DNA from: Larkinella rosea
GTDB taxonomy: Bacteria; Bacteroidota; Bacteroidia; Cytophagales; Spirosomataceae
DNA: 64,000 nucleotides
Assembly: GCF_003858635.1 (NCBI RefSeq)
Contig: NZ_RQJO01000008.1
Coordinates: forward strand, 186,001-250,000
Direction: 5' to 3'
Shown here: positions 25,645 through 34,818 of the stretch, in pieces
Layout: each line of letters starts with the position of its first letter
Numbering within the stretch: position 1 is the first letter of the stretch
Program-made: the position numbers and the translations under genes
Notes under the pieces: generated by a model
The model's input: the letters and a program-made list of their open reading frames with translations, nothing else
The model's database searches: none
Told to the model about the DNA's origin: nothing

Positions 25645-28245
25645 CTAGTCGATAATGGCCGAGAAAGGCTGCTCGTATTCTTCGCCGTAAATGGCTTTGT
25701 AGTCGCGGGTAAATTTCTCGAACGTGTTCTTGGCCAGTGTGTGTTTGCCCATGAGCGACAGCGCCTTACACTTTAGAATAATGGCGTCTTCGTTGACGGG
25801 ATCGTAATAAAAAATGAAGTTGGTGAGTTCGATCAGAAATTCCGGATCGTCACTAATGTTCAGTTTTTCCGCGTATTGCAGGAACGTATTAATGATTTTG
25901 TTGGAACTGTCGGCTTTGAAATCGTCCAGCCAGTAGTATTCGGTATTCAGTAAAAAAGAACCTCGCTTGGTGATTTCGCCCAGCTCGAAAATGGTTTGTT
26001 TCGTCAGGGCAGATTTGTGGTTGATAATCGCCATGTAGCGCTCGTAATCGACGTAAAGCTGACTGAAATCGAACTCCACTTTCCAGTAACCCGACTCTTT
26101 GGAGAGTGAACAAAAACCGACTTTATCCAGAATAGTGCGCAGTTTGGCGATATTGACCGAGCGGTTATTGCCCGCGTCGCGCCCGGACTTGTCGGGCCAC
26201 AGAATTTCGTTGAGTTTTTCGGACGGAACCCCGCGCTGCTTGTCGATGCTGTTGAGCGCCAGCAGCAGAAAAAGCTCTTTCAGCAGGGGCGTAAACGACT
26301 TGGTGATGTCGCAGCCGTCGTGGTCGAGCACCTGAAAATTACCGAAAAAGAAAATGCTCGCTTTCGGCGTTGGCTCGGTTTGCAAAGCGCGGGCTGCCGG
26401 GCGATTTTCCGGCGTTGGCAGCGGTTTTTCTTCGGGAAGTCCGACGGCCATTTCGGCCTTCTTTCGGCTTCCACCCCGGCGGTTTTTATTTTTACGGTAA
26501 TACAGAAATACGAGCACGCCTACACCCAAAAACGCCAATCCCAGTAAGCCGTAGTTAACCGACGATTGCTGATCCGGAACCGAATGCGTCTCCAGCGTAT
26601 TCGGCGGAAACGAAATCGAATACAGCTTTACGTCCGTCGTGTTGTTCGGTTCATTGCGATAGAGCACCACCGCAATCAGCTTCTGGCTAATCGGGCAATA
26701 ATACAGGTCCGAATACGAGTGAATATCGTGGAATTGGTACGGAATGGAATGGCCCACCAACTCATACCTTGGTTCTGACAACGAGCCGCGAATCAATTGG
26801 AGTTGCGATTTAAACTGCTGATTAGGGAAAATAAGTCCATAAAAAACCTTCGCTTTCGGATCGATCACGAGGGAATTAGCAAACGCAAAATCCGATTTTG
26901 GAACGTTTAATTCGTAGATTTTCCGGAATGTATTGTCCTTCACCCGGTATTCCAGAAGATCGTAATTACTCTTGGGATTGAGCATTTGTTCGCCCGTCAG
27001 ACTGCCATAACCGCCGATCAGATAAGCCGTATCAGCAGAAGGATTGACACCCAAAGCGGCAAGGTAACGAGGTGTGTATACGTTATCAATTGTCGGAACG
27101 GTTTCCCATTGCCTGGTCGCAAACCGATACCGATGAATGCGGTTTTTATATGTTAACTGGCCGTAGCCACCCAGAATATACAATGCAGAATCAGTGCTGG
27201 AAATAAACTGATTGGCGTGCCAGTATTCCGTTACCTTGATAGGACTGGGCGTAATGGTTTCGGCGGTCCAGCTGCGCGAAACCGGGTCATACACTGAAAC
27301 CGCTTTCTGGTCTACAAAATAGTCGTACAGGCGGGCAGTATACGGATTGTAAATGGCTTGGCTGCCCAGAAAGAAGCTCTGGGGTGGGTTTTTGTGCAAT
27401 TGCACCGAGCCTTGTCGGTTGCGAACGGCGTATTGATACAACGCATTCGAGCCAATCACGTACACGGTTTCGGACTTTGGATCAAAGGCGACGCTCGTCC
27501 GGCCTTTCAGCGATAATTGGTCCGTTAATTTCCATTCGTTGTGCAGCGATTTGATCCAGACCGGATTTTTAACGGTAGCAATTCGGCCGGAAATATCATC
27601 TTTAGCGGTTATTCCCCCGACTTCGTTCAACGGCCAGTGGTAAACCGGTTCGTCATTTTCAGACAGGATTATATCTTTCAGATTCATCGGCGGCACGTCT
27701 TTCGATTTGAATCGATTAAATTCATTTCCACCGAAAAACAATTTAAAACAACTCCGCTCTTTAAAATGGATTTTATCCGTGATCACCAGCCTGTCGTTCA
27801 CATAAACGCGCATCGCCTGGCTTTTCAAATCCAGTTGAAGTTTAAAGTGATTCCAGTGGTGGTATAAATGCGCCGAGTCGATTTTAATCACGGATTGCGA
27901 AAACCGCTCGCCAATAATCATTTTAAAATTCAGTGATTTCTGGTCGTAAAGCAGATCGAGGTTCTGCGCATCGTCCTGAATCATCCGGAAAATGTAGCCG
28001 AAATACGTTTTGTAGCCGCCCGTCAGCGATAGATCAAATGACAGTTCAAGATTGCCGTCGAGGCACAGTGGTTTTTCGGGTGCCAGATCCAGCGACGTCC
28101 GGTTGTCCTGCATTTCTTCCTGACCCACAAACCGCAACCCGTAGGACTGAGCCCGAAGCGAAACCGTCGCCGACAGCAGGGCGATTACCGTAAAAAAGAA
28201 GGAACGTCGTAAAAAGCTGGATCGTGATCGGTTAAAGCCCTCCAT
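25645..28245 (-). CDS. Membrane-spanning sensor-regulator: LamG-like and beta-propeller ectodomain with cytoplasmic SARP/OmpR-like winged helix
   Basis: About 866 residues from the ATG at 28245 (an ATG at 28305 would give a 20-residue longer, less signal-like start). Order: signal peptide (RRSFFFTVIALLSATVSLRAQ); concanavalin/LamG-like domain to about residue 220 (LELSFDLSLTGGYKTYFGYIF; MRVYVNDRLVITDKIHF); kelch-like propeller to about 570 (ILGGYGQLTYKNRIHRYRF; YLIGGYGSLTG); one transmembrane helix (LLGLAFLGVGVLVFLYY) with a basic stop; cytoplasmic winged helix (IFFFGNFQVLDHDG, TPLLKELFLLLAL, LNEILWP, NNRSVNIAKLRTIL) and a BTAD-like helical tail. It has no kinase or receiver, so it probably senses glycan outside and binds DNA inside directly. 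It sits between the two arms of the first glycan locus, flanked by matching TTAAG triplets. Confidence 0.85.
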   Translation of the reverse strand: MEGFNRSRSSFLRRSFFFTVIALLSATVSLRAQSYGLRFVGQEEMQDNRTSLDLAPEKPLCLDGNLELSFDLSLTGGYKTYFGYIFRMIQDDAQNLDLLYDQKSLNFKMIIGERFSQSVIKIDSAHLYHHWNHFKLQLDLKSQAMRVYVNDRLVITDKIHFKERSCFKLFFGGNEFNRFKSKDVPPMNLKDIILSENDEPVYHWPLNEVGGITAKDDISGRIATVKNPVWIKSLHNEWKLTDQLSLKGRTSVAFDPKSETVYVIGSNALYQYAVRNRQGSVQLHKNPPQSFFLGSQAIYNPYTARLYDYFVDQKAVSVYDPVSRSWTAETITPSPIKVTEYWHANQFISSTDSALYILGGYGQLTYKNRIHRYRFATRQWETVPTIDNVYTPRYLAALGVNPSADTAYLIGGYGSLTGEQMLNPKSNYDLLEYRVKDNTFRKIYELNVPKSDFAFANSLVIDPKAKVFYGLIFPNQQFKSQLQLIRGSLSEPRYELVGHSIPYQFHDIHSYSDLYYCPISQKLIAVVLYRNEPNNTTDVKLYSISFPPNTLETHSVPDQQSSVNYGLLGLAFLGVGVLVFLYYRKNKNRRGGSRKKAEMAVGLPEEKPLPTPENRPAARALQTEPTPKASIFFFGNFQVLDHDGCDITKSFTPLLKELFLLLALNSIDKQRGVPSEKLNEILWPDKSGRDAGNNRSVNIAKLRTILDKVGFCSLSKESGYWKVEFDFSQLYVDYERYMAIINHKSALTKQTIFELGEITKRGSFLLNTEYYWLDDFKADSSNKIINTFLQYAEKLNISDDPEFLIELTNFIFYYDPVNEDAIILKCKALSLMGKHTLAKNTFEKFTRDYKAIYGEEYEQPFSAIID

Positions 28246-28462
28246 TATTCGGGTTGTCCCGCCCGCCAGTCGGTATTGGTTGACTATTTGAGCGTCGCCT
28301 TTCATTGTACGGCTTATTTTTTCGGGACGAATGGCGTTCCCAATGCCCCTAAGTTATCCAATATTCCCCTTCTGTCAAAGCCAGCGAAGTGCTCAACCCG
28401 CTGAAGTAAATTAGAAAAAAACCATAATAAAATTGATAAAACGCAGATAGAAGCCCTCTTAA

Positions 28463-28507
28463 TTAAGCAATTATTAAGATTTTTTTAAGCCCTGACGGCG
28501 TTCTTCG
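28463..28507 (+). promoter_or_regulatory. Triple TTAAG operator (11-bp phased) upstream of SusC
   Basis: TTAAG starts at 28463, 28474 and 28485, exactly 11 bp apart. After another 11 nt comes TTCTTCG (28501-28507), a weak -7-like element. It mirrors the site at 25487-25531. The repeats take the place of a -33 box, as for class II activator sites. A weak core promoter behind a repeat array fits activation by the neighbouring winged-helix regulator. Transcription would begin near 28513, which favours 28539 as the SusC start codon. Confidence 0.6.
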
Positions 28508-28538
28508 CCCCATGTTTAATCCAACAAAATCAGGGTTT

Positions 28539-31500
28539 ATGCAAAAAAATTTATCTGACTTAAAAACCGTGTGCGGGCCTTTCGGGCACCTTGCGCGGGT
28601 GTTCCTGCTCAGCGGCTTGTCGGCAACGCTGCCCGCTCAGGCGCAGGAACTGCTGGCCCACCGGGCCAATCTGCCACCGGTTTCGGTGATCAAACCGGCT
28701 TATTCGCAAACCGGTGCAACGGCAGGCAAATTGCAGGACCGCACGGTTACGGGGAAAGTTTCCGACGAAAAAGGGGCGGTTTTGCCGGGCGTGAACATCG
28801 TCATCAAAGGCACCACGCGCGGAACAACCACCAACGAAAAAGGGGTTTATTCGCTCAGCATCCCGAACGGACCCACCACACTGGTCTATTCGTTTGTCGG
28901 CTACCTTTCCTACGAAGTGAGTGTCGAAAACCGCAGTTCGCTTGACGTGACGCTGAAGGAAGACGCGCAGGCGCTGGGCGAAGTCGTAGTGGTCGGTTAC
29001 GGCACGCAGCGAAAAGTAAACGTCACCGGTGCCATTGCGACCGTTGCCAGTAAAGAGCTGGTGATCAACTCCAACAACGACGTAACCAACACGCTGACTG
29101 GCCGGGCGCCGGGCGTTCGGGTGGTGCAGTTGTCGAGCCAGCCCGGTAAATACGACTCCCAAATCGATATTCGCGGATTTAGTTACACCGATCCGAACGA
29201 CATCAATGGCAACCAGACCGGCGGACCGCTGATCATCGTGGATGGCGTGCAACGGGACAAGGCCGGTTTTGATCGGCTGGACCCGAACGAAATCGAAAGC
29301 GTTTCGATCCTGAAAGATGCGACGGCAGCCATTTATGGCGTCAAAGCGGCCAACGGCGTGGTGCTGGTAACGACCAAGAAAGGCAGCCAGGGCAAGGTGC
29401 AGGTCAATTACACGACGCACGTGGGGCAGCAGATTATCACCCGCTACCCGGCTTTGTCAAACGCTTTTCAATACGCTACCCTGTACAACGAACAGCAGGT
29501 CAACAACAACATCAGCAACCGCGCTGAGCTAACACCACCCAAGTATTCGGCCGCACAACTGGCCGATTTTGAGAGCGGCAAGGCCACAAGCACCGATTTT
29601 TTGAAGGCGGTTTTGCGCGATCGGGCGTCGCAGCAGCAGCACAACCTGACCATCAACGGCGGGACGGAAAAGCTGCGGTATTTTGCCTCCGCCGGTTTTT
29701 TTGGCGAGGGCGGTTTGTTCAATTCCGATATTTTGATGGGGAAAAAATACAACCTCCGGCTCAATGTCGACGCTGAACTGACCAAAGGGCTGACGATGGG
29801 CGCGAACATCGCGTTGATCAACTCGATCAGCCGGGAGCCGAGCCAGGCCATGTGGTCTTTGCTGAAAAACACTTGGCAGTGGGACCCCACCGAACCGCTC
29901 TATTCCAACAACGACCCGGCTTACCTGCGGCAACCGCTCAGTGCGCTGAGCCATCCCGTTGCCGATTTTTCGGAAGCCTACAGCGGCTATAACCGGAACG
30001 ACGAAAAATTCCTGACCTCCACTTTTCAGTTGGGATACGTGGTTCCGTTCGTGAAGGGGCTGAGCGTTAAGGCGCAGTATGCGTACGATGTGAATTACAA
30101 TTTCCGGAAGCAATTCACCAAAAAATACAACCAGTACGAATACCTGTTCGACGCGGCCACGCAGACGTATTACCAAAAACCGTATTTGCATTTAGCTCCC
30201 TCACGCATCAGCGAAGCGTTTGGGCAGGGAAAACGCAACGATCTCCAGTTGTCGTTCAATTACCAGAACAGCTTCGGAAAACACAATATCGGTGCTCTGG
30301 GCCTGTACGAGCAGATCGACCGGGTGAACAACAGCAACAACGCTTCCACGCAGTTTATCATCGACGCCGTTGATCAGCTCGCAGCCGGGAGCCGCAAAAC
30401 CGATGCCATTGGATCCGGGTACAGTTCGAGCGCCAACATGAGTTACGTCGGCAAAGTGAATTACGATTACGCCGGAAAGTACCTGATCGAAGCCGGTTTT
30501 CGCTACGACGGCTCATCGAGTTTTCCGAAAAACAGCCGCTGGGGCTTTTTCCCGTATTTCTCGGCGGGCTGGCGGCTTTCCGAAGAGGTCTTTGTTCGCA
30601 ACAACCTGCCCTTCGTTTCCAATCTGAAACTGCGCGGGTCGTACGGTGTGCTGGGCGACGATGGCATTGCGGGCGCGTCGTTCCAGTTCCTGACCGGTTA
30701 TACATATCCGAGCAGCGGTTATCAGTTTGGAACGACCTTCGTAGGCGGGCTGGGTTTCAAAAACTCGGCGAACCCGAACATTACCTGGTATACCTCGACG
30801 ACCACCAATTTTGGTCTGGAAGGCTCACTCTGGAACAATTTGCTGACGTTCGAAGCCGATGTGTTCCGCCGGGATCGCGACGGTTTATTAGGCGACCGCA
30901 TCTCGACCATTCCGGCGACGTACGGCGTCAACCTGCCGCAAGTCAATCTGAATCAGGATCGTACGCAGGGCTTTGAGCTTGTTCTGGGCCACCGTAACAA
31001 GTTCCGGGATATTAATTACTCGATTTCGGCCAACATGAGTTACGCCCGGACACAATACCGTTACCGTGAAGAAACGCCCGCCAACAGCGACTATGATTTC
31101 TGGCGAAACCGCAACGCCGGACGGTTCAACGACGTGGTGTGGGGTTACAAAACCGATGGACAATTTACGAGCCTCGAGGAAATCCGGAACTGGCCCATTA
31201 TGGACGGCGCCGGAAACCGCACGATCCTGCCCGGTGACATTCGGTACGTGGACCTGAACGGCGACGGGATCATCAACAACCTCGACGAAACCGTCATCGG
31301 GCGCGGACAGAGCAAACCGGCCATTTATTTCGGTACAAACATTACCGTTTCGTGGAAAGGCTTCGACATTTCGATGCTGTTGCAGGGCGCCACCATGTAT
31401 CAGGTAGCCTATCAGGATCAATTGTCGCGACCGTTCTATTTTGCTACGGCCAACCCGATCAGCGCCTTCAATGACCGCTGGCACCGCTCCGATATCGTGG

Positions 31501-31814
31501 ATGCCACCAGTGAGTGGATTCCGGGGAAATATCCGTCGACCGGCCAGCGGCAGAACTACAAAAGCAACGAATTCTGGCGGTTCGATGCCACGTACCTGCG
31601 TGTGAAAAGCCTGGAAGTCGGTTACAGTCTGCCGAAAACGCTGTTGAGCAAAGCCCACATCAAAGGATTACGCGTCTTCGGAAACGGTTACAACCTGTTT
31701 ACTTTTTCGAAAGGACTCGACTTCGTGGACCCGGAATACACGGATGACCGGCTGTACAGTTACAACTATCCGCTGACCATGAACGTAAACCTGGGTCTCC
31801 AACTTTCTTTTTGA
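28539..31814 (+). CDS. SusC/RagA family TonB-linked outer membrane protein
   Basis: About 1091 residues from the ATG at 28539; the ATG at 28512 would precede the likely transcription start. After the signal peptide (cleavage near PAQAQ) comes a CarboxypepD_reg domain (VTGKVSDEKGAVLPGVNIVIKGTTRGTTTN), the SusC signature EVVVVGYGTQRKVNVTGAI, a plug with the GGPLIIVDGVQRD box, KDATAAIYGVKAANGVVLVTTK, and a 22-strand-type barrel to the C-terminus. There is no STN domain, so no FecR-type signalling is expected, in line with the winged-helix regulator next door. With SusD it imports large oligosaccharides across the outer membrane. Confidence 0.96.
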   Translation: MQKNLSDLKTVCGPFGHLARVFLLSGLSATLPAQAQELLAHRANLPPVSVIKPAYSQTGATAGKLQDRTVTGKVSDEKGAVLPGVNIVIKGTTRGTTTNEKGVYSLSIPNGPTTLVYSFVGYLSYEVSVENRSSLDVTLKEDAQALGEVVVVGYGTQRKVNVTGAIATVASKELVINSNNDVTNTLTGRAPGVRVVQLSSQPGKYDSQIDIRGFSYTDPNDINGNQTGGPLIIVDGVQRDKAGFDRLDPNEIESVSILKDATAAIYGVKAANGVVLVTTKKGSQGKVQVNYTTHVGQQIITRYPALSNAFQYATLYNEQQVNNNISNRAELTPPKYSAAQLADFESGKATSTDFLKAVLRDRASQQQHNLTINGGTEKLRYFASAGFFGEGGLFNSDILMGKKYNLRLNVDAELTKGLTMGANIALINSISREPSQAMWSLLKNTWQWDPTEPLYSNNDPAYLRQPLSALSHPVADFSEAYSGYNRNDEKFLTSTFQLGYVVPFVKGLSVKAQYAYDVNYNFRKQFTKKYNQYEYLFDAATQTYYQKPYLHLAPSRISEAFGQGKRNDLQLSFNYQNSFGKHNIGALGLYEQIDRVNNSNNASTQFIIDAVDQLAAGSRKTDAIGSGYSSSANMSYVGKVNYDYAGKYLIEAGFRYDGSSSFPKNSRWGFFPYFSAGWRLSEEVFVRNNLPFVSNLKLRGSYGVLGDDGIAGASFQFLTGYTYPSSGYQFGTTFVGGLGFKNSANPNITWYTSTTTNFGLEGSLWNNLLTFEADVFRRDRDGLLGDRISTIPATYGVNLPQVNLNQDRTQGFELVLGHRNKFRDINYSISANMSYARTQYRYREETPANSDYDFWRNRNAGRFNDVVWGYKTDGQFTSLEEIRNWPIMDGAGNRTILPGDIRYVDLNGDGIINNLDETVIGRGQSKPAIYFGTNITVSWKGFDISMLLQGATMYQVAYQDQLSRPFYFATANPISAFNDRWHRSDIVDATSEWIPGKYPSTGQRQNYKSNEFWRFDATYLRVKSLEVGYSLPKTLLSKAHIKGLRVFGNGYNLFTFSKGLDFVDPEYTDDRLYSYNYPLTMNVNLGLQLSF

Positions 31815-31822
31815 AATCCAAA

Positions 31823-33613
31823 ATGAAGAATATCAAAACATACCTTGCCTTGCTGTTGACGGTCGGTTTGTCGGCCTGCAACGATAGTTTTCTGGATAAA
31901 AAACCGGTTGACCTGTTGACCGCCGAACAGGTGTACAACAGTCCGGAGGCCGTGGAAGCCTACTTCGCTACTTTATACAAGGACTTGCCCATTGAGGATT
32001 TCAGCTTCTGCAACGGGCGGTTTGGCGAATTTCCGGCCAACGGCGATGGGTACACCGCCAACTGGACCTGGGAAACCACCAACTCGACCAATGCCGCCAA
32101 CAACGACGAAAACTGGGGGAAACTCTACCGGGCGGTTCGGAACGTGAACACGTTTATCAAGGAAATTGCGACGGTAGCCCTCCCCGAAGCCACCAAAAAC
32201 GCGTACGTCGCCGAAGCCCGGTTTGTACGGGCGTATTATTACCAGGAACTGGTCAAATACTGGGGTGGAGTGCCGATTTTGCTGGAACCCCAACAGGTCG
32301 ACGACAGCAATACGCAATCCCTGAACCTGCCGCGCAGCAAAGAAGCTGAAGTCTGGGATCTGGTGAAATCCGATCTGGATTTTGCCGTGGCTAACCTACC
32401 GGTTTCCAGTGTGTATGGACGCGCCAACAAGTACGTGGCGCTGGCGCTGCTTTCGCGTTCGATGCTGCATGCCGGTTCCATCGCCAAATTCGGAACGGTT
32501 CAGCTGGACGGTTTGGTGGGCATCGATCCGTCGAAGGCAACACCTTATCTGCAAGCGGCTTACGATGCGTCAAAGGCGATTATTGACGGCGGGAAATACA
32601 GCCTTTTCAATAAATACCCGACTGATAAAGCGCTGAATTTTCAGATGCTGTTTTTTGAATTACAGGGTAATTCAGAAGCTATTTTCTGCAAAGGCTGGGA
32701 TTATGAATCGACCCGCCGGACGCACTCGCAGGATCTGATGGCGTTGCCGGAAGCCATTCGCTCGCCGATCGGTTACGCCAACCGCCTGACGCCAACGCTG
32801 GATATGGTTGAGCGGTTTGAGTACATGGATGGGACACCCGGAACGCTGAACATCGGGACGCCCGGAGCCTACGTCCATTACGCCAATCCGCAGGATGTTT
32901 TCAAAAATAAAGATCCCCGGTTTTTCGGTTCGGTCATTTCGACGGGCAGTTCATTCAAAGGTGTCGAGATTACCGGCCAGCGGGGGGTGATTTACAATGG
33001 GGTAAAATACAACGGCACGGCGCTCAATCAGTATTTCGACATCGATAAGAAACAGATTGTAGCCAATCCGACCGCCAATTCGGTGCGCGCGACCGGGAAC
33101 TCCAACAACGGCGCGAGCGTGTTCTGGCTGAAAAAGTGGCTTGATCCGGCCCGGCCCGCCAATTTATGCGTGGACTGGAGTTCGGAAACCGACTGGCTGG
33201 ACATGCGCCTGGGCGAAGTGCTGCTCAATTTTGCGGAGGCTTCGTTTGAACTGGGAAAACCGGCCGCCGAAGCCCTCGATGCCGTCAATCAATTGCGTAC
33301 CCGCGCGGGCATTGCCAAACTGACAACCATCGACCGTAGCAAAATCCGGAACGAACGCAATGTAGAACTGGCTTTCGAAAACCGCACCTTCTGGGATTTG
33401 AGAAGATGGCGCACCCTTACCACCGAATTCAGCGGCTGGATTCCGAGCGGACTTTACATCTATTACGACGCGAACGCCAAAGATTACGTCTTTGAAAGAA
33501 CACCAAACGGCGGTGGCAAAACCTACCAGCTCAAAGACTACTACTTCCAAATCCCTTCGTCTGAACGTAGCAAAGCGGGCTCATTATTAGGAAACGGAAA
33601 CCCAGGTTACTAA
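31823..33613 (+). CDS. SusD/RagB family nutrient-binding lipoprotein
   Basis: 596 residues from the ATG at 31823, 8 bp after the SusC stop (a TTG at 31811 is rejected). Lipoprotein signal ending LLTVGLSAC, then NDSFLDKKPVDLLTAEQVYNSPEAVEAYFATLY typical of SusD N-termini. TPR-like helices follow (FVRAYYYQELVKYWGGVPIL), and the C-terminus has the family WDLRRWR and FQIPSSE motifs. It forms the lid of the SusC transporter and binds glycan at the cell surface. Confidence 0.96.
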   Translation: MKNIKTYLALLLTVGLSACNDSFLDKKPVDLLTAEQVYNSPEAVEAYFATLYKDLPIEDFSFCNGRFGEFPANGDGYTANWTWETTNSTNAANNDENWGKLYRAVRNVNTFIKEIATVALPEATKNAYVAEARFVRAYYYQELVKYWGGVPILLEPQQVDDSNTQSLNLPRSKEAEVWDLVKSDLDFAVANLPVSSVYGRANKYVALALLSRSMLHAGSIAKFGTVQLDGLVGIDPSKATPYLQAAYDASKAIIDGGKYSLFNKYPTDKALNFQMLFFELQGNSEAIFCKGWDYESTRRTHSQDLMALPEAIRSPIGYANRLTPTLDMVERFEYMDGTPGTLNIGTPGAYVHYANPQDVFKNKDPRFFGSVISTGSSFKGVEITGQRGVIYNGVKYNGTALNQYFDIDKKQIVANPTANSVRATGNSNNGASVFWLKKWLDPARPANLCVDWSSETDWLDMRLGEVLLNFAEASFELGKPAAEALDAVNQLRTRAGIAKLTTIDRSKIRNERNVELAFENRTFWDLRRWRTLTTEFSGWIPSGLYIYYDANAKDYVFERTPNGGGKTYQLKDYYFQIPSSERSKAGSLLGNGNPGY

Positions 33614-33626
33614 AAACCGTATACGT

Positions 33627-34361
33627 ATGAAATCGATCAAATTAGCATTTCTCCTTCCCATTCTGCTGATTGGTGCCCTCAGTGGCTGCAAGAACTGGGA
33701 TAATTTTGTGGCCCCGGATGCGGGCGTTTACGGAAAAATTACGGATGCCGAAAACGGTCAGCCGCTCGAACTCCGGCAGCCCGGTGGTGGCACGGTGCGG
33801 TTTATTCAGTGGGACAAGGTGAAGTATCCAAATCCCGGCACCACCGATATTGAACTGAAAGCCAACGGCGAATTTTCGGCCACGCAGTTTTTTGCGGGTA
33901 CGTACAAAGCCCTCCCGCGCGACGGCGCTTTTCTGTACCAACCCGCCGATTCGGTGATGGTCGACCTTGGCAACGGTGATCGCAAGGAAGTAAATTTCAA
34001 GGTGACGCCGTTCTATCGGGTTACGGCTAATGTAACCGATAGTACATTTACGTATACGATAACAAAACCGGCGGCCAATACGACGACCAAAATATCCCAG
34101 ATCATTTTCATGATCAACAATTATTCGAAAGTCGATGAAAGTATTAGCTCCAATGCGTCGGGGTATTTTATCAATCTCTGGCGGCAGGATATTGCGAGCA
34201 GCGTAACCGATGCCAGCATTGTGGGCGCTCCCCGGACGTTTACGTTCAAATGGTCCGAGACGCATTTGCCGAAGGGGGAGTATTATTTCCGGGTCGGGGT
34301 TCGTACAACCGCCGTTGCCAAATACAATTACAGCCCGGTTGTGAAAGCTACGGTGCGGTAA
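33627..34361 (+). CDS. DUF3823 domain lipoprotein of the SusCD operon
   Basis: 244 residues; lipoprotein signal MKSIKLAFLLPILLIGALSGC. The mature part starts NWDNFVAPDAGVYGKITDAENGQPLELRQPGG, the form of the DUF3823 N-terminal carboxypeptidase-like fold, followed by a second beta-sandwich. Such proteins sit beside SusD and probably bind glycan at the surface. It starts 13 bp after SusD, and a terminator follows, so it is the last gene of the plus-strand arm. Confidence 0.85.
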   Translation: MKSIKLAFLLPILLIGALSGCKNWDNFVAPDAGVYGKITDAENGQPLELRQPGGGTVRFIQWDKVKYPNPGTTDIELKANGEFSATQFFAGTYKALPRDGAFLYQPADSVMVDLGNGDRKEVNFKVTPFYRVTANVTDSTFTYTITKPAANTTTKISQIIFMINNYSKVDESISSNASGYFINLWRQDIASSVTDASIVGAPRTFTFKWSETHLPKGEYYFRVGVRTTAVAKYNYSPVVKATVR

Positions 34362-34390
34362 GCCAAGTTTGATTTTTCCTAAACCCGTTA

Positions 34391-34425
34391 TACCCCTGAT
34401 CAACAAAGGTCAGGGGTATTTTTTA
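34391..34425 (+). terminator. Terminator after SusC-SusD-DUF3823 operon
   Basis: Stem TACCCCTGA (34391-34399) with TCAGGGGTA (34410-34418), a 10-nt loop, then a T run to 34424. It separates the glycan operon from the Cys-leader operon. Confidence 0.88.
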
Positions 34426-34540
34426 TCAAACAGATAAGCAGGTTTTATATTCTATACTTTCTATCACCATATAAGTATCTCCTAATCAGTATGTTATTTT
34501 AAACTATTTAATTAATAGAATAAATAGTTTAAGTATACTA

Positions 34541-34571
34541 TTGACATTGCCGAAGAAACGGTTTTCCTTTG
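34541..34571 (+). promoter_or_regulatory. Promoter for Cys-leader operon
   Basis: TTGA (34541-34544), a 19-nt spacer and TTCCTTTG (34564-34571, one mismatch to TAnnTTTG). Transcription would start near 34577, placing the leader peptide ORF 44 nt into the message. The 100 bp upstream is very AT-rich. Confidence 0.6.
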
Positions 34572-34620
34572 TATCCACAAAATCAGTTTATCCAACGGAT
34601 AGATATTAATTCCATCGACT

Positions 34621-34680
34621 ATGATTCTGTTCGATCTCCGTCTGATTGCTCCTCTTTGTTGCTGCTGTTGTTGCCGCTAA
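34621..34680 (+). CDS. 19-residue leader peptide with six consecutive cysteines
   Basis: ATG at 34621 and TAA at 34678 frame a peptide MILFDLRLIAPLCCCCCCR. The six Cys codons (TGT TGC TGC TGT TGT TGC) are placed one codon before the stop. A run of one amino acid near the end of a tiny ORF, 44 nt into a transcript and followed by alternative hairpins, is the hallmark of amino-acid attenuation. Polycysteine upstream ORFs are known to control sulfur genes in actinobacteria, whereas I know of no described case of this form in Bacteroidota. It lies 138 bp before the phytanoyl-CoA-dioxygenase-family gene, which it probably regulates in response to Cys-tRNA supply. Confidence 0.7.
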   Translation: MILFDLRLIAPLCCCCCCR

Positions 34681-34818
34681 GGCATACCTTCTATTCTTCC
34701 CATTCCTTTTTCAGGGACTTATGACGTTTCGGCCGGGAGGGTCGGCACGCCCGGTATTGTATACCCCACAATTTTCACTTCCTGATACGAGTTTAACAAC
34801 CAGTAACGCTATTGGCTT
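34681..34818 (+). promoter_or_regulatory. Attenuator-like leader with mutually exclusive hairpins
   Basis: Three pairings compete. CCGGG (34733-34737) can pair with CCCGG (34750-34754). GGTAT (34753-34757) can instead pair with ATACC (34761-34765) through a TGT loop. The upstream ATACC (34684-34688), just past the peptide's stop, can also pair with GGTAT. A ribosome stalled on the Cys run would cover the upstream ATACC and shift the balance. No T run follows, so control of translation rather than of termination may be involved. Confidence 0.45.
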
